A stretch of DNA of 64,000 nt from Rubrivirga marina (GCF_002283365.1 NZ_MQWD01000001.1:2543858-2607857); one strand, 5' to 3'; positions 47,617 to 55,721 are shown, counted from the stretch's first letter. Program-made: numbers and translations. Notes: generated by a model from the letters alone, not told the origin.

Positions 47617-47630
47617 GCCCGGCGCCGGGC
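47617..47630 (+). repeat. GCCCGGCGCCGGGC palindrome after rpsD
   Basis: Perfect 14-bp palindrome starting 4 nt after the rpsD stop in the 76-bp gap before rpoA. Confidence 0.4.
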
Positions 47631-47689
47631 CGGCGGATCTCGCCGGTTCTGGGGCCGACGCTCTCATTCAGACAACGACAAGCCTCATT

Positions 47690-48667
47690 ATGGCACAGAT
47701 TCAGCTCCAGATGCCCGACGGCGTTCAGGTCGAGGAGATGAACGAGACGTATGGGCGGTTCGTCGTCCAGCCGCTCGAGCGCGGCTACGGCGTGACCATC
47801 GGGAACGCGTTTCGGCGCGTTCTTCTCTCGTCCCTCTCCGGCACGGCCATCACGGCCGTCCGCATCGACGGCGTCCAGCACGAGTTCTCGACGATCCCCG
47901 GCGTGACCGAGGACGTGACCGACATCATCCTCAACCTCAAGGGCGTCCGGTTCCGGGCCGAGGAGGAGGACGAGGGCTCGGTCTCGATCCACCTCGAGGG
48001 CCAGGGCGACTGGACCGCGAAGGACATCGCCGACAACACGGCGGACTTCGAGGTCCTCAACCCCGACCACCACATCGCCACGCTCGCCGAGGACGCCGAC
48101 GTCCGGATCGACCTCCGCATCGAGCAGGGCCGCGGCTACGTCGGCGCCGAGGAGAACAAGCGGGCCGACGACCCGATCGGCGTGGTGGCCATCGACGCCA
48201 TCTTCACCCCCATCCTCAACGTCCGCTACAACGTCACGCCGACCCGCGTTGGCGACAAGATCGACTACGAGCGGCTGACGCTCGAGGTCGAGACGGACGG
48301 GTCGCTCTCGGCCGAGGACGCCCTCACGAACGCGGCGGCCATCCTCCGCGATCACATCGGCCTCTTCGTCGAGGTCGACACGTCGGCTGGCGAGGACGAG
48401 GAGGAGACGGAGGTCGACGCCGAGGTCCAGCGCGTCCGGGCCATCCTGGGCCAGTCGGTCGACGACCTCGACCTCTCGGTCCGCGCCCAGAACTGCCTCC
48501 GCGCCGCCTCGATCAAGACGATCGGCGACCTCGTGCGCCGGGAGGAGAGCGAGATGCTCAAGTTCCGGAACTTCGGCCGCAAGAGCCTCCTCGAGCTCGT
48601 CCAGGTCCTCGACGAGCGGGGCCTCCGCTTCGGCATGGACGTCGAGCGCTACGGCGAGTTGAACTAG
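47690..48667 (+). CDS. rpoA: DNA-directed RNA polymerase subunit alpha
   Basis: 325 aa from the ATG at 47690. The N-terminal dimerisation domain has [65 protein letters not shown]. The C-terminal domain, after an acidic linker ([14 protein letters not shown]), has [56 protein letters not shown], which binds UP elements and activators. Followed by the largest palindrome of the cluster. Confidence 0.97.
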   Translation: MAQIQLQMPDGVQVEEMNETYGRFVVQPLERGYGVTIGNAFRRVLLSSLSGTAITAVRIDGVQHEFSTIPGVTEDVTDIILNLKGVRFRAEEEDEGSVSIHLEGQGDWTAKDIADNTADFEVLNPDHHIATLAEDADVRIDLRIEQGRGYVGAEENKRADDPIGVVAIDAIFTPILNVRYNVTPTRVGDKIDYERLTLEVETDGSLSAEDALTNAAAILRDHIGLFVEVDTSAGEDEEETEVDAEVQRVRAILGQSVDDLDLSVRAQNCLRAASIKTIGDLVRREESEMLKFRNFGRKSLLELVQVLDERGLRFGMDVERYGELN

Positions 48668-48670
48668 ATC

Positions 48671-48732
48671 GGTACGGGGTACACGGTACGGGACGCGTCC
48701 CGGCCGGTCCCCAGTACCCTGTACCAAGTACC
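48671..48732. repeat. 62-bp palindrome built of 7-bp GGTAC/GTACC units between rpoA and rplQ
   Basis: The left arm (48671-48692) has GGTAC at 48671, 48678 and 48685. The right arm (48711-48732) has GTACC at 48714, 48721 and 48728. Both have an exact 7-bp period, so three 5-bp pairs alternate with 2x2 internal loops when the strand folds. The centre contains the perfect palindrome GGGACGCGTCCC (48690-48701). The element nearly fills the 68-bp gap and ends 3 bp before the rplQ ATG. Confidence 0.8.
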
Positions 48733-48735
48733 GAA

Positions 48736-49533
48736 ATGAAACACGGAAAGAAGATCCTCAAGATCGGCCGGACCGCCTCCCACCGGAAGGCCACGCTCCA
48801 GTCGATGTCGGCCGCGCTCCTCGAGCACAAGCGGATCACGACCACGTTCGGCAAGGCCAAGGCGCTCCGCCGGTTCGTCGAGCCCATCATCACGCACGGC
48901 AAGGACGACTCGACGCACTCGCGTCGCCAGGCCTTCCGGAAGCTCAACGACAAGGCGGCCGTCAAGCGGCTCTACGACGAGGTGGCTCCCGAGGTCGGCG
49001 ACCGGCCCGGCGGCTACGTCCGGATCGTGAAGCTCGGCCAGCGGGCCGGCGACGCGGCCGAGATGGCCGTCGTCGAGCTCGTCGACTTCAACGACGTCCA
49101 GCCGGAGGGCACGGGCGGTTCCAAGAAGCGGACGCGTCGCGGTGGCGGCGGCGGTCGCCGGCGGAGCAAGTCCTCGACCCCGGCCGCCTCGACCCCGGCC
49201 GCCTCGACGCCGACGGAGGCCGCCCCGGCCCCGTCGACCGAGCCCGCCGAGGCGGAGCCGGTCGAGGAGACGCCCGCAGACGAGACGACGGCGGAGGCCC
49301 CGGCCTCCGAGGAGTCGCCCGTCACGGACGCTCCCGCCGAGGACGCGCCTGAGAACCCGAAGGCCGAGGCCGCCGGCAGCGACGCTGCCACGCCCGACCC
49401 GGCCGGCGCCGTCCAGGTCCCGCCGCACGCCGACGAGCACCCGGACGCCGCCCAGGGCGCACCGACCCAGACCGGCGAGCCCGGCCCGGGCGCCGACGCC
49501 GAGAACCTCGGCCGGAGCCACGACAACCGCTAA
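48736..49533 (+). CDS. rplQ: 50S ribosomal protein L17 with long low-complexity tail
   Basis: 265 aa. Residues 1-~118 are normal L17 ([99 protein letters not shown]). Then comes a basic Gly/Arg patch ([16 protein letters not shown]) and about 125 residues of Ala/Pro/Glu/Thr-rich sequence that includes the tandem [18 protein letters not shown]. The tail is presumably disordered and surface exposed near the tunnel exit. Last gene of the supercluster. Confidence 0.93.
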   Translation: MKHGKKILKIGRTASHRKATLQSMSAALLEHKRITTTFGKAKALRRFVEPIITHGKDDSTHSRRQAFRKLNDKAAVKRLYDEVAPEVGDRPGGYVRIVKLGQRAGDAAEMAVVELVDFNDVQPEGTGGSKKRTRRGGGGGRRRSKSSTPAASTPAASTPTEAAPAPSTEPAEAEPVEETPADETTAEAPASEESPVTDAPAEDAPENPKAEAAGSDAATPDPAGAVQVPPHADEHPDAAQGAPTQTGEPGPGADAENLGRSHDNR

Positions 49534-49550
49534 GGCGATCGCCTGACGCG

Positions 49551-49567
49551 CTGGCGTTCGCCGCCAG
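49551..49567 (+). repeat. CTGGCG/CGCCAG hairpin after rplQ
   Basis: CTGGCG (49551-49556) pairs with CGCCAG (49562-49567), loop TTCGC, with flanking GCG/CGC that may extend it. Third copy of the family seen at 32500 and 40035; here it precedes the main terminator. Confidence 0.5.
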
Positions 49568-49578
49568 GCGCACGGTCC

Positions 49579-49612
49579 CGCGGGGCCCCGTTCTTCGGAG
49601 CGGGGCCCCGCG
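49579..49612 (+). terminator. Strong terminator of the ribosomal supercluster
   Basis: CGCGGGGCCCCG (49579-49590) pairs perfectly over 12 bp with CGGGGCCCCGCG (49601-49612), loop TTCTTCGGAG, followed by TTCGTTCGT. It lies 46 bp after rplQ and before the relA promoter box. Clearest intrinsic terminator of the window. Confidence 0.8.
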
Positions 49613-49681
49613 TTCGTTCGTGTCCGCCACGGGAACGCCGCCGAGGTGGGCGGGGTGGGGGAGGGACGCGCGGGCTCTTCC

Positions 49682-49688
49682 TACTTTG
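49682..49688 (+). promoter_or_regulatory. TACTTTG promoter box for relA/spoT
   Basis: TACTTTG resembles TAnnTTTG with one base less and lies 52 nt before the ATG at 49740, downstream of the supercluster terminator. It suggests a separate promoter for the stringent-response gene. Confidence 0.35.
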
Positions 49689-49739
49689 CGGGCCCGATCG
49701 CTCGTCCCTGGGGCGTTCTCACCGGACGCCGCCGCCCCC

Positions 49740-52022
49740 ATGATCCAGGCCTCCGCCGACCTCCACCGCCAGCTCGACGGCCTCGTCGTCGCGCCCGACT
49801 ACGAGCGCCGCCTCCGCGTGCTCTTGGAGCACTGCCAGCGGAATCTCCCCTCGGTCGACGAGGCCATGATCCGCCGCGCCTTCCGCGTGGCCTACTGGGC
49901 CCACCGCGACGACCGCCGCGCCTCCGGTGAGCTCTACATCTCGCACCCCCTGGAGGTCGCGCTCATCGCGGCCAAGGACATCCGGATGGACGACGTGACC
50001 GTGGCGGCGGCGCTCCTCCACGACACGGTCGAGGACACGGACCTGTCGCTCGACCTCCTGGAGAGCGAGTTCGGCACCGAGGTCGCGCGGATCACCGATG
50101 GCGTGACCAAGATCGGGAGCGTGTTCGAGAACCGGGCGCTCGGCCGGGCCGAGAACGTCCGGAAGCTCATGCTCTCGATGGCGTCGGACGTCCGCGTCAT
50201 CCTGGTCAAGTTCGCCGACCGGCTCCACAACATGCGGACGCTCGTGGCGATGCCGACCGAGAAGCAGCTCCGCATCGCGGCCGAGACCGCGGACCTGTTC
50301 GCGCCGCTGGCGCACCGGTTCGGGCTCCACGAGGTCAAGACGGAGCTCGAAGACCTCTCGCTGAAGTACCTCCAGCCCGAGGCCTACCGCGAGATCGCCG
50401 ACGGGCTCAACGCCAAGCGCCGCCAGCGCGAGCGGTTCATCGAGCGGTTCATCGAGCCGCTCCGCGAGGAGCTGAAGGAAGCCGGGTTCGCCTTCGACAT
50501 CTACGGCCGGCCGAAAAGCATCACGTCGATCTACAGCAAGATGAAGCGGCAGGGCGTCGGCCTCGACGAGGTCTACGACCTGTTCGCGATCCGCGTGATC
50601 CTTCACACGACGGGCAAGCAGGGCCGCGAGGACTGTTGGCGCGTCTACTCGACCGTCACGGCCAACTACCCCCCGGTCGACGGGCGGCACCGCGACTTCA
50701 TCTCCAAGCCCAAGTCGAACGGGTACCAGAGCCTCCACGCGACGGTCATGACGCCGGAGGGCCGGCCGGTCGAGGTCCAGATCCGGACGCAGGAGATGCA
50801 CGAGGTCGCCGAGCGCGGCGTCGCGGCCCACTGGAAGTACAAGGAGACGCCGGGAGGCGACGGCGCGGCCCCGGCCGGCGCCGGTGATGCCCGCGTGGAC
50901 GAGCTCTACGCGTGGGTCCGCGACCTCCTCGAAAACCCCTCGCCCGACGACGCCGGCGAGTTCGTCCGCCAGTTCCAGCTCAACCTCTACGACGAGGAGA
51001 TCTACGTCTTCACGCCGGCCGGCGAGCTGGTCACGCTCCCGACCGGCGCCACGCCCGTCGACTTCGCCTTCCAGATCCACTCCGAGGTCGGGTTCCACTG
51101 CATCGGGGCGAAGGCCGATGGGAAGATGGTCCCGCTCAGCTACCGGCTCCAGTCGGGCGAGCAGGTCGAGATCCTGACGTCGAAGCGCCAGACGCCCAAC
51201 CCCGACTGGGCCACGTTCGTCGTCACCCACAAGGCGCAGGCGCGGATCCGCCACTGGATCAACGAGCGTCGGCGGAAGACGTCGGCGCACGGCCGGGACC
51301 TGCTAGACAAGAAGCTCGCCCGCGCCCACCTCGAGCCCGACGAGCAGGCCATCAACCGCCTCGCCGCCGACCTCAAGTTCGCCTCGACCCAGCAGCTGTT
51401 CTACGAGATCGGCTCCGGCAAGTACGACCCGGCCGACTTCGTGGCGGCGCTCAAGAAGGGCCTCCCCCCGGAGGCGCCCGAGTCGGACGTCCCCGAGGGC
51501 GTCTCGCCCGCCCTCCTGGAGGTCGACGAGATCGACTTCCGCGAGGACGCCCGCGAGCGCGTCGGCGGCCGGACGGCCCTCGTCATCGAGGGCGAGCGCC
51601 ACACCGACCTCGCCGTCGAGTACGCTGCGTGCTGCGGTCCCATCCCCGGCGACGACGTGTTCGGGTTTCTCTCGCGGACCGGCGTCGTCAAGATCCACCG
51701 GAAGGGGTGCAAGAACGCGAACCACCTGTTCTCGGACCACGGCGAGCGCGTGATCCCGGTCGAGTGGAGCCGCCAAAAGGACGTCCAGTTCTCGGCCACG
51801 CTCCGCGTCGTCGGCGAGGACCGCGTCGGGATCGTGAGCGACATGACGGCCGTGATCTCGAAGAGCCTCAAGACCAACATCCGCTCGATCACCGTGACGT
51901 CCGAGGACGGGATGTTCGAGGGGACCATCGTGCTCTACGTCAGCGACGTGAAGCAACTCCGGCGGATCATGAAGCGGCTGGGGCGGCTCGATGGGATCTA
52001 CGGCGTGTACCGCGAGGAGTAG
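49740..52022 (+). CDS. Bifunctional (p)ppGpp synthetase/hydrolase, RelA/SpoT family
   Basis: 760 aa from the ATG at 49740. The HD hydrolase domain is intact (ELYISHPLEVALIAAKDI, AALLHDTVEDTDLSLDLLESEFG), so it is expected to degrade as well as make the alarmone. The synthetase domain has YGRPKSITSIYSKMKRQGVGLDEVYDLFAIRVIL and PKSNGYQSLHATVMTPEGRPVEVQIRTQEMHEVAERGVAAHWKYK. A TGS domain follows (EIYVFTPAGELVTLPTGATPVDFAFQIHSEVG), then a CC/zinc-finger-like segment (AACCGPIPGDDVFGF, HRKGCKNA) and a C-terminal ACT domain. Its place right after the ribosomal supercluster is suggestive, but it has its own promoter. Confidence 0.95.
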   Translation: MIQASADLHRQLDGLVVAPDYERRLRVLLEHCQRNLPSVDEAMIRRAFRVAYWAHRDDRRASGELYISHPLEVALIAAKDIRMDDVTVAAALLHDTVEDTDLSLDLLESEFGTEVARITDGVTKIGSVFENRALGRAENVRKLMLSMASDVRVILVKFADRLHNMRTLVAMPTEKQLRIAAETADLFAPLAHRFGLHEVKTELEDLSLKYLQPEAYREIADGLNAKRRQRERFIERFIEPLREELKEAGFAFDIYGRPKSITSIYSKMKRQGVGLDEVYDLFAIRVILHTTGKQGREDCWRVYSTVTANYPPVDGRHRDFISKPKSNGYQSLHATVMTPEGRPVEVQIRTQEMHEVAERGVAAHWKYKETPGGDGAAPAGAGDARVDELYAWVRDLLENPSPDDAGEFVRQFQLNLYDEEIYVFTPAGELVTLPTGATPVDFAFQIHSEVGFHCIGAKADGKMVPLSYRLQSGEQVEILTSKRQTPNPDWATFVVTHKAQARIRHWINERRRKTSAHGRDLLDKKLARAHLEPDEQAINRLAADLKFASTQQLFYEIGSGKYDPADFVAALKKGLPPEAPESDVPEGVSPALLEVDEIDFREDARERVGGRTALVIEGERHTDLAVEYAACCGPIPGDDVFGFLSRTGVVKIHRKGCKNANHLFSDHGERVIPVEWSRQKDVQFSATLRVVGEDRVGIVSDMTAVISKSLKTNIRSITVTSEDGMFEGTIVLYVSDVKQLRRIMKRLGRLDGIYGVYREE

Positions 52023-52125
52023 GGGAATCCTTGGGTCTCGCGGTGGTATGTGCGTTATCGGCGCCTGGGGCGCTGGGGGAGGGGTGAAACTTTGACTCTG
52101 ACCCGACGCAGTTCGTTGATCGGCG

Positions 52126-52133
52126 TAGGTTTG
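52126..52133 (+). promoter_or_regulatory. TAGGTTTG promoter box of the HU gene with structured leader
   Basis: TAGGTTTG is an exact match to TAnnTTTG. The predicted transcript starts near 52139, giving a ~108-nt leader to the ATG at 52247. That leader holds two perfect hairpins: AGGCTCC (52154-52160) with GGAGCCT (52171-52177), and GGCCTCGC (52194-52201) with GCGAGGCC (52225-52232). The remainder of the 224-bp relA-HU gap (52023-52246) has no gene. Confidence 0.55.
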
Positions 52134-52246
52134 TGACTCTATTCCCCGATTCCAGGCTCCCCGTGCGGGCGGAGCCTATTCCCTGTGACAACCGGCCTCG
52201 CGCCCGCGTCGGTATGTGCGCGGTGCGAGGCCACCTTCCCACCACG

Positions 52247-52636
52247 ATGGCTTCCAATTCCAACCGCACGCCGACCCTCACGAAGAAAGACGTCGCTCGC
52301 GAGGTCGCCGCGGCGTCCGGCGAACCGCTGTACAAGTGTGAGCCGTGGGTCCAGGCGACGATCGACGCCCTCCGAGACCTCATGGCCGGGGCCGACCCCG
52401 AGCTCCGCATCGAGCTCCGCGACTTCGGCGTCTTCGAGGTCAAGAAGACGAAGGCCAAGCCGAAGGCCCGCAACCCGAAGACGAACGAGACGGTCTTCAT
52501 CCCGGCCCGCCGCAAGACGCACTTCAAGCCGGGCAAGAAGCTCCGCGAGACGCTCCAGGAGCCGCTCCAGGAACTCGGCTACGCGATCCCCGAGGGCAGC
52601 GCTGATCACCCCGCCAACCGGAAGCAGGCGGCCTGA
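52247..52636 (+). CDS. HU/IHF-family DNA-binding protein
   Basis: 129 aa from the ATG at 52247 (MASNSNRTPTLTKKDVAREVA). LYKCEPWVQATIDALRDLMAGADPELRIELRDFGVFEVKKTKAKPKARNPKTNETVFIPARRKTHFKPGKKLRE is the HU/IHF fold; NPKTNETVFIPARR is the minor-groove arm with the usual N-P-x-T. The C-terminus is ~30 residues longer than typical HU. An in-frame ATG at 52214 is an alternative start but lies inside the leader hairpin. It bends and compacts DNA. Confidence 0.9.
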   Translation: MASNSNRTPTLTKKDVAREVAAASGEPLYKCEPWVQATIDALRDLMAGADPELRIELRDFGVFEVKKTKAKPKARNPKTNETVFIPARRKTHFKPGKKLRETLQEPLQELGYAIPEGSADHPANRKQAA

Positions 52637-52680
52637 CCACGACGCGACGGCGAGGCCACCCCGCCCGCCTCGGTGACCCC

Positions 52681-52716
52681 GCGGCCCGCCAGCGAGACGC
52701 GTCGCCGGCGGGCCGC
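52681..52716 (+). terminator. HU terminator abutting the ruvX promoter
   Basis: GCGGCCCGCC (52681-52690) pairs perfectly with GGCGGGCCGC (52707-52716). An inner GCGA/TCGC stem (52692-52695, 52702-52705) extends it across a one-base mismatch. The next base starts TAGCTTTC, the ruvX promoter box. Confidence 0.7.
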
Positions 52717-52724
52717 TAGCTTTC
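52717..52724 (+). promoter_or_regulatory. TAGCTTTC promoter box of ruvX, predicted leaderless
   Basis: TAGCTTTC matches TAnnTTTG at seven of eight positions and ends only 4 nt before the ruvX ATG (52729). If transcription starts 5-7 nt after the box, as in Bacteroidota promoters, the mRNA would begin at or next to the start codon. Confidence 0.5.
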
Positions 52725-52728
52725 CGGC

Positions 52729-53163
52729 ATGGACCTCCCGCCCCGCGTGGCCGGGGTCGACTACGGCGCCCGTCGCGTCGGCGTCGCCCTGGCCGACCCG
52801 CTCCGTCTCGTCGCCCGCCCGCACGGGACGTTCGCGCCGGGCGCGGCGCTCGCTGAGCTGGCCCGGCTGGTGGACGAGGACGGCGTCGGCGTCATCGTCG
52901 TCGGGTGGCCGCTGACGGACGACGGGGCGGAGGGGCACGCCGTCGACCGCGTCCGGCCCTTTCTCGGGCGGCTTAAGAAGGCCGCGCCCAGCGCCGAGGT
53001 CGTCGTCCAGGACGAGCGGGAGTCGTCGCGCCGCGCGCTCCGTGACCTCGTCGAGGCGGGCGTGTCGAAAAAGCGCCGCCGCCACAAAGGGACGCTCGAC
53101 GCGGCCGCGGCGTGCGTCATCCTCCAGGACTGGCTGGATGAGCAGCGCTCTCCGTTCGGGTGA
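52729..53163 (+). CDS. ruvX: RuvX/YqgF Holliday-junction resolvase-like nuclease
   Basis: 144 aa, normal length. VAGVDYGARRVGVALADPLRLVARPHGTF carries the first catalytic Asp, IVVGWPLTDDGAEG the next motif, VQDERESSRRAL the Glu, and HKGTLDAAAACVILQDWLDE the last Asp. YqgF proteins process the 16S rRNA 5' end; a recombination role is also proposed. Start fits a possibly leaderless mRNA. Hairpin terminator at 53169. Confidence 0.9.
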   Translation: MDLPPRVAGVDYGARRVGVALADPLRLVARPHGTFAPGAALAELARLVDEDGVGVIVVGWPLTDDGAEGHAVDRVRPFLGRLKKAAPSAEVVVQDERESSRRALRDLVEAGVSKKRRRHKGTLDAAAACVILQDWLDEQRSPFG

Positions 53164-53168
53164 AGGGT

Positions 53169-53203
53169 GGGCTGAGACCCCGTCCGGCCGGGATCCTCAG
53201 CCC
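53169..53203 (+). terminator. ruvX terminator hairpin
   Basis: GGGCTGAG (53169-53176) pairs perfectly with CTCAGCCC (53196-53203) with a smaller CCCG/CGGG stem inside. It begins 6 nt after the ruvX stop and 11 bp before the def promoter box. Confidence 0.6.
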
Positions 53204-53213
53204 CGCACTGGGC

Positions 53214-53222
53214 TATCCTTTG
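53214..53222 (+). promoter_or_regulatory. TATCCTTTG promoter box of def
   Basis: TATCCTTTG equals TAnnTTTG with one extra base in the spacer and lies 21 nt before the def ATG (53243). Confidence 0.4.
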
Positions 53223-53242
53223 CACCCGAACCGCGACACCCG

Positions 53243-53830
53243 ATGGTCCTCCCGATCTACGCCTACGGCCAACCCGTCCTCCGCGAGCGCGCGGCTGAGA
53301 TCGAGTCTGACAGCCCCGAGCTTCAGGCGCTCATCGACGACATGATCGAGACGATGTCCGTAGCGCACGGCGCCGGCCTCGCCGCGCCCCAGGTCGGGCA
53401 GTCGATCCGCCTCTTCGTGGCCGACCTCACGTCGTACGCCGAGGACCTGGCCGAAGACAACGACGGGGAGGTGCCGGACTACGCGACGGGCCCGCTTGTC
53501 TTCATCAACCCGGAACTGGTCGTGGAGGAGGGGGCGCCGGAGATCGACATGGAGGAGGGGTGTCTCTCGATCCCGGACCTCCGGGAGACCATCTCCCGCC
53601 CGGACGCGTTGCGGATCCGGTTTCTGGACCGCCACTTCCAGCCGCACGAGTGGCCGGTCGAGGGGCCGCTCGCGCGCGTGATCCAGCACGAGACGGACCA
53701 CCTCGACGGCGTCCTCTACCTCGACTACCTCTCGCCGCTCCGGCGCAAGTTCCTGGGCCGCCGGCTCAAGGCCATCGCCCGTGGGGAGTGCGAGGCCGAG
53801 TACCCGATGGCGTTCCGCGACGACGCCTGA
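53243..53830 (+). CDS. def: Peptide deformylase
   Basis: 195 aa from the ATG at 53243 (MVLPIYAYGQPVLRERAAEI). The three metal-site motifs are intact: GAGLAAPQVGQ, EEGCLSIPD and QHETDHLDG (the Cys and two His bind Fe/Zn, Glu is catalytic). It removes the formyl group from initiator Met before methionine aminopeptidase acts. The upstream frame is open to 53042 but overlaps ruvX without homology. The C-terminal tail is slightly longer than usual. Confidence 0.96.
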   Translation: MVLPIYAYGQPVLRERAAEIESDSPELQALIDDMIETMSVAHGAGLAAPQVGQSIRLFVADLTSYAEDLAEDNDGEVPDYATGPLVFINPELVVEEGAPEIDMEEGCLSIPDLRETISRPDALRIRFLDRHFQPHEWPVEGPLARVIQHETDHLDGVLYLDYLSPLRRKFLGRRLKAIARGECEAEYPMAFRDDA

Positions 53831-53926
53831 CGCGTCGGTTCGCTCGGTCGGCCCCGGCCCCGGCCCCGAGACCCTGGACCCCGCGCGGCGGGCCGGAGTA
53901 GGAGCGGCTCCCACCCCTCAACCCCG

Positions 53927-54163
53927 ATGGCCGACTCCGAAAACATGGACGATCCCAAGGACCTCCGCGACCAGCGCCCCGATTACGTCGAGGACAAGTC
54001 GGGCTCCGGCGACGTCGACGGGGAGGACCATTCCGAGGAGGAACAGCCGACCGTCGGGACCGACCCCCAGGACACCGGCGACACGGATGTGCAGAAGCCG
54101 CACGTGGAGCTCGACGAGGACGCCGTGCGGGAGGCCGAGCGGGAGGGGAAGGGCTATCGGTAA
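53927..54163 (+). CDS. Small acidic hypothetical protein
   Basis: 78 aa, strongly acidic and low complexity (PDYVEDKSGSGDVDGEDHSEEEQP, DPQDTGDTDV), without signal peptide or membrane segment, so likely disordered. No family recognised. The end HVELDEDAVREAEREGKGYR is the most structured part. Coding is supported only by the open frame and an ATG at the right distance between two real genes. Confidence 0.4.
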   Translation: MADSENMDDPKDLRDQRPDYVEDKSGSGDVDGEDHSEEEQPTVGTDPQDTGDTDVQKPHVELDEDAVREAEREGKGYR

Positions 54164-54209
54164 GCGCGACCGTCGGCGCCGCGTCCGTCGGGCCCCTTAG
54201 ACTCCGCCC

Positions 54210-55037
54210 GTGTCCGCACCGGTCGCCGCGCTCCTCTCCGTCCTCGCGATCTCGCTGGCCTCACTGGCCGGCGCGCTCACGCTGTCGCTCGGCCGCGCCC
54301 GGCTGGAGCGCGTGATCTTCCTCCTCGTGGCGTTCGCCGTCGGCGCGATGCTGGGGGGCGCGTTGCTCCACCTCATCCCGGAGAGCTACGAGGCGCTCGG
54401 TGGCGGGCCGAAGACCGGTCTGCTCGTGCTCGCGGGCGTCGTCGCGTTCTTCGTACTCGAGAAGTTCCTCCACTGGCGCCATCAGCACGGGGCGCCGGAG
54501 GCGCTCGAGGGCGCGAGCGGCCACGTCCATCACGGGCACCATCACCACGGGCACGCCCACCTCGGCGCCGAGGCGGGGGGGGGCGCGGCGCCGTTCGCGC
54601 TCGTCAACCTCGTCGGGAGCGTGGCCCACAACGTGATCGACGGGGCCATCGTCGCGGCGGCCTACCTCGTCTCGATCCAGACCGGCGTGGTGACGACGCT
54701 GGCCGTGATGCTCCACGAGATCCCCCAGGAGATCGGCAACTTCGGCGTGCTCGTCTATGGCGGGTACCCGCCCCGGAAGGCGCTGATGTACAACTTCATC
54801 GCCGGGCTCGGCGGGCTGGTCGGCGCCGGCCTCGTGCTCCTGCTCGGGAGCGGCGTCGACGGCCTTGCCGACTACCTCCTCCCGATCACGGCGGGCGCGT
54901 TCCTCTACATCGCCGGCAGCGACCTCATCCCGGAGCTCAACCGCCGCCACAGCTACCCCGCCACGAAGGCCGTCGGCCAACTCGTGATGATGCTGCTCGG
55001 GATCGCGATCATGGCGCTGCCGTTGCTCTGGGAGTAG
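54210..55037 (+). CDS. ZIP-family metal transporter
   Basis: 275 aa, GTG start at 54210. About eight transmembrane helices. LLVAFAVGAMLGGALLHLIPES (TM2-3), a His-rich cytoplasmic loop (HVHHGHHHHGHAHLG), the metal-path motif VAHNVIDGAIVAAAYLV, LHEIPQEIGNFGVLVYGG (the defining HEIPQEIGDF-type motif), and LYIAGSDLIPEL. It imports or moves Zn/Fe/Mn. A GCCTCGG palindrome (54560-54573) is embedded in the codons just after the His-rich loop. A weak TAGACTCC lies 11 bp before the start. Confidence 0.9.
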   Translation: MSAPVAALLSVLAISLASLAGALTLSLGRARLERVIFLLVAFAVGAMLGGALLHLIPESYEALGGGPKTGLLVLAGVVAFFVLEKFLHWRHQHGAPEALEGASGHVHHGHHHHGHAHLGAEAGGGAAPFALVNLVGSVAHNVIDGAIVAAAYLVSIQTGVVTTLAVMLHEIPQEIGNFGVLVYGGYPPRKALMYNFIAGLGGLVGAGLVLLLGSGVDGLADYLLPITAGAFLYIAGSDLIPELNRRHSYPATKAVGQLVMMLLGIAIMALPLLWE

Positions 55038-55064
55038 GGGCGCTCGTCAGGCGGCTCACGGGCC

Positions 55065-55721
55065 GTGAGGCGGGCGCGCCGCGTCCCATGCCACCGACTC
55101 CGCGAGCCCATCCTCACGCCCGACCTCCTGCTGGCCGCGTACCAGATCGGCGTCTTCCCGATGGCCGACGCCGACGGGTCGATCGCGTGGTATGCGCCGG
55201 ACCCGCGCGCCGTCCTCCCGCTCGACGCGTTCCACGTGCCGAAAACGCTCGCCAAGACGGTCCGCCGTGGGGAGTTCGAGGTGGTGGTGGACCGGGACTT
55301 CGAGGGGACCATGCGCGCGTGCGGGGCGCCGGCGCCGGACCGACCGGAGACGTGGATCTCGGAGGAGATGGTCGAGGCCTACGTCGCGCTCCACGACCTC
55401 GGGTACGCCCACTCCGTGGAGTGCTGGCAGGACGGGGCGTTCGCGGGCGGGCTCTACGGCGTCGCGCTGCGGGGCGCGTTCTTCGGCGAGAGCATGGTGA
55501 CGCGCGTCCGGGACGCGTCGAAGGTGGCACTCGTGCACCTCGTCGAGCGGCTACGGGCGGGCGGGTACCAGCTCCTCGACACCCAGATGGCGACGCCTCA
55601 CCTCGAGCGGTTCGGCGTGGTCGAGATCCCGCGCGAGACGTTCGAGCGCCGCCTCGGCCTCGCCCTCGCCGCCGAGGCCGACTGGGCCGCCATTGAGCGG
55701 ACCGAGGGGGCGGACCGGTAA
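55065..55721 (+). CDS. aat: Leucyl/phenylalanyl-tRNA-protein transferase
   Basis: 218 aa from a GTG at 55065. LTPDLLLAAYQIGVFPMADADGSIAWYAPDPRAVLPLDAFHVPKTLAK is canonical, followed by TWISEEMVEAYVALHDLGYAHSVECW, GGLYGVALRGAFFGESMVTRVRDASKVALVHLV and LLDTQMATPHLERFG. It adds Leu/Phe to N-terminal Arg/Lys for ClpAP degradation (N-degron pathway). The start codon lies in the right arm of a small CTCAC/GTGAG hairpin (55055-55069) that follows the ZIP gene. No nearer ATG exists before the conserved region. Confidence 0.92.
   Translation: MRRARRVPCHRLREPILTPDLLLAAYQIGVFPMADADGSIAWYAPDPRAVLPLDAFHVPKTLAKTVRRGEFEVVVDRDFEGTMRACGAPAPDRPETWISEEMVEAYVALHDLGYAHSVECWQDGAFAGGLYGVALRGAFFGESMVTRVRDASKVALVHLVERLRAGGYQLLDTQMATPHLERFGVVEIPRETFERRLGLALAAEADWAAIERTEGADR

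Noticed and set aside
53858-53879. CGGCCCC repeated three times before the small acidic ORF
   Set aside because: Period 6, short and of extreme composition; no relation to the 7-bp-period tracts.
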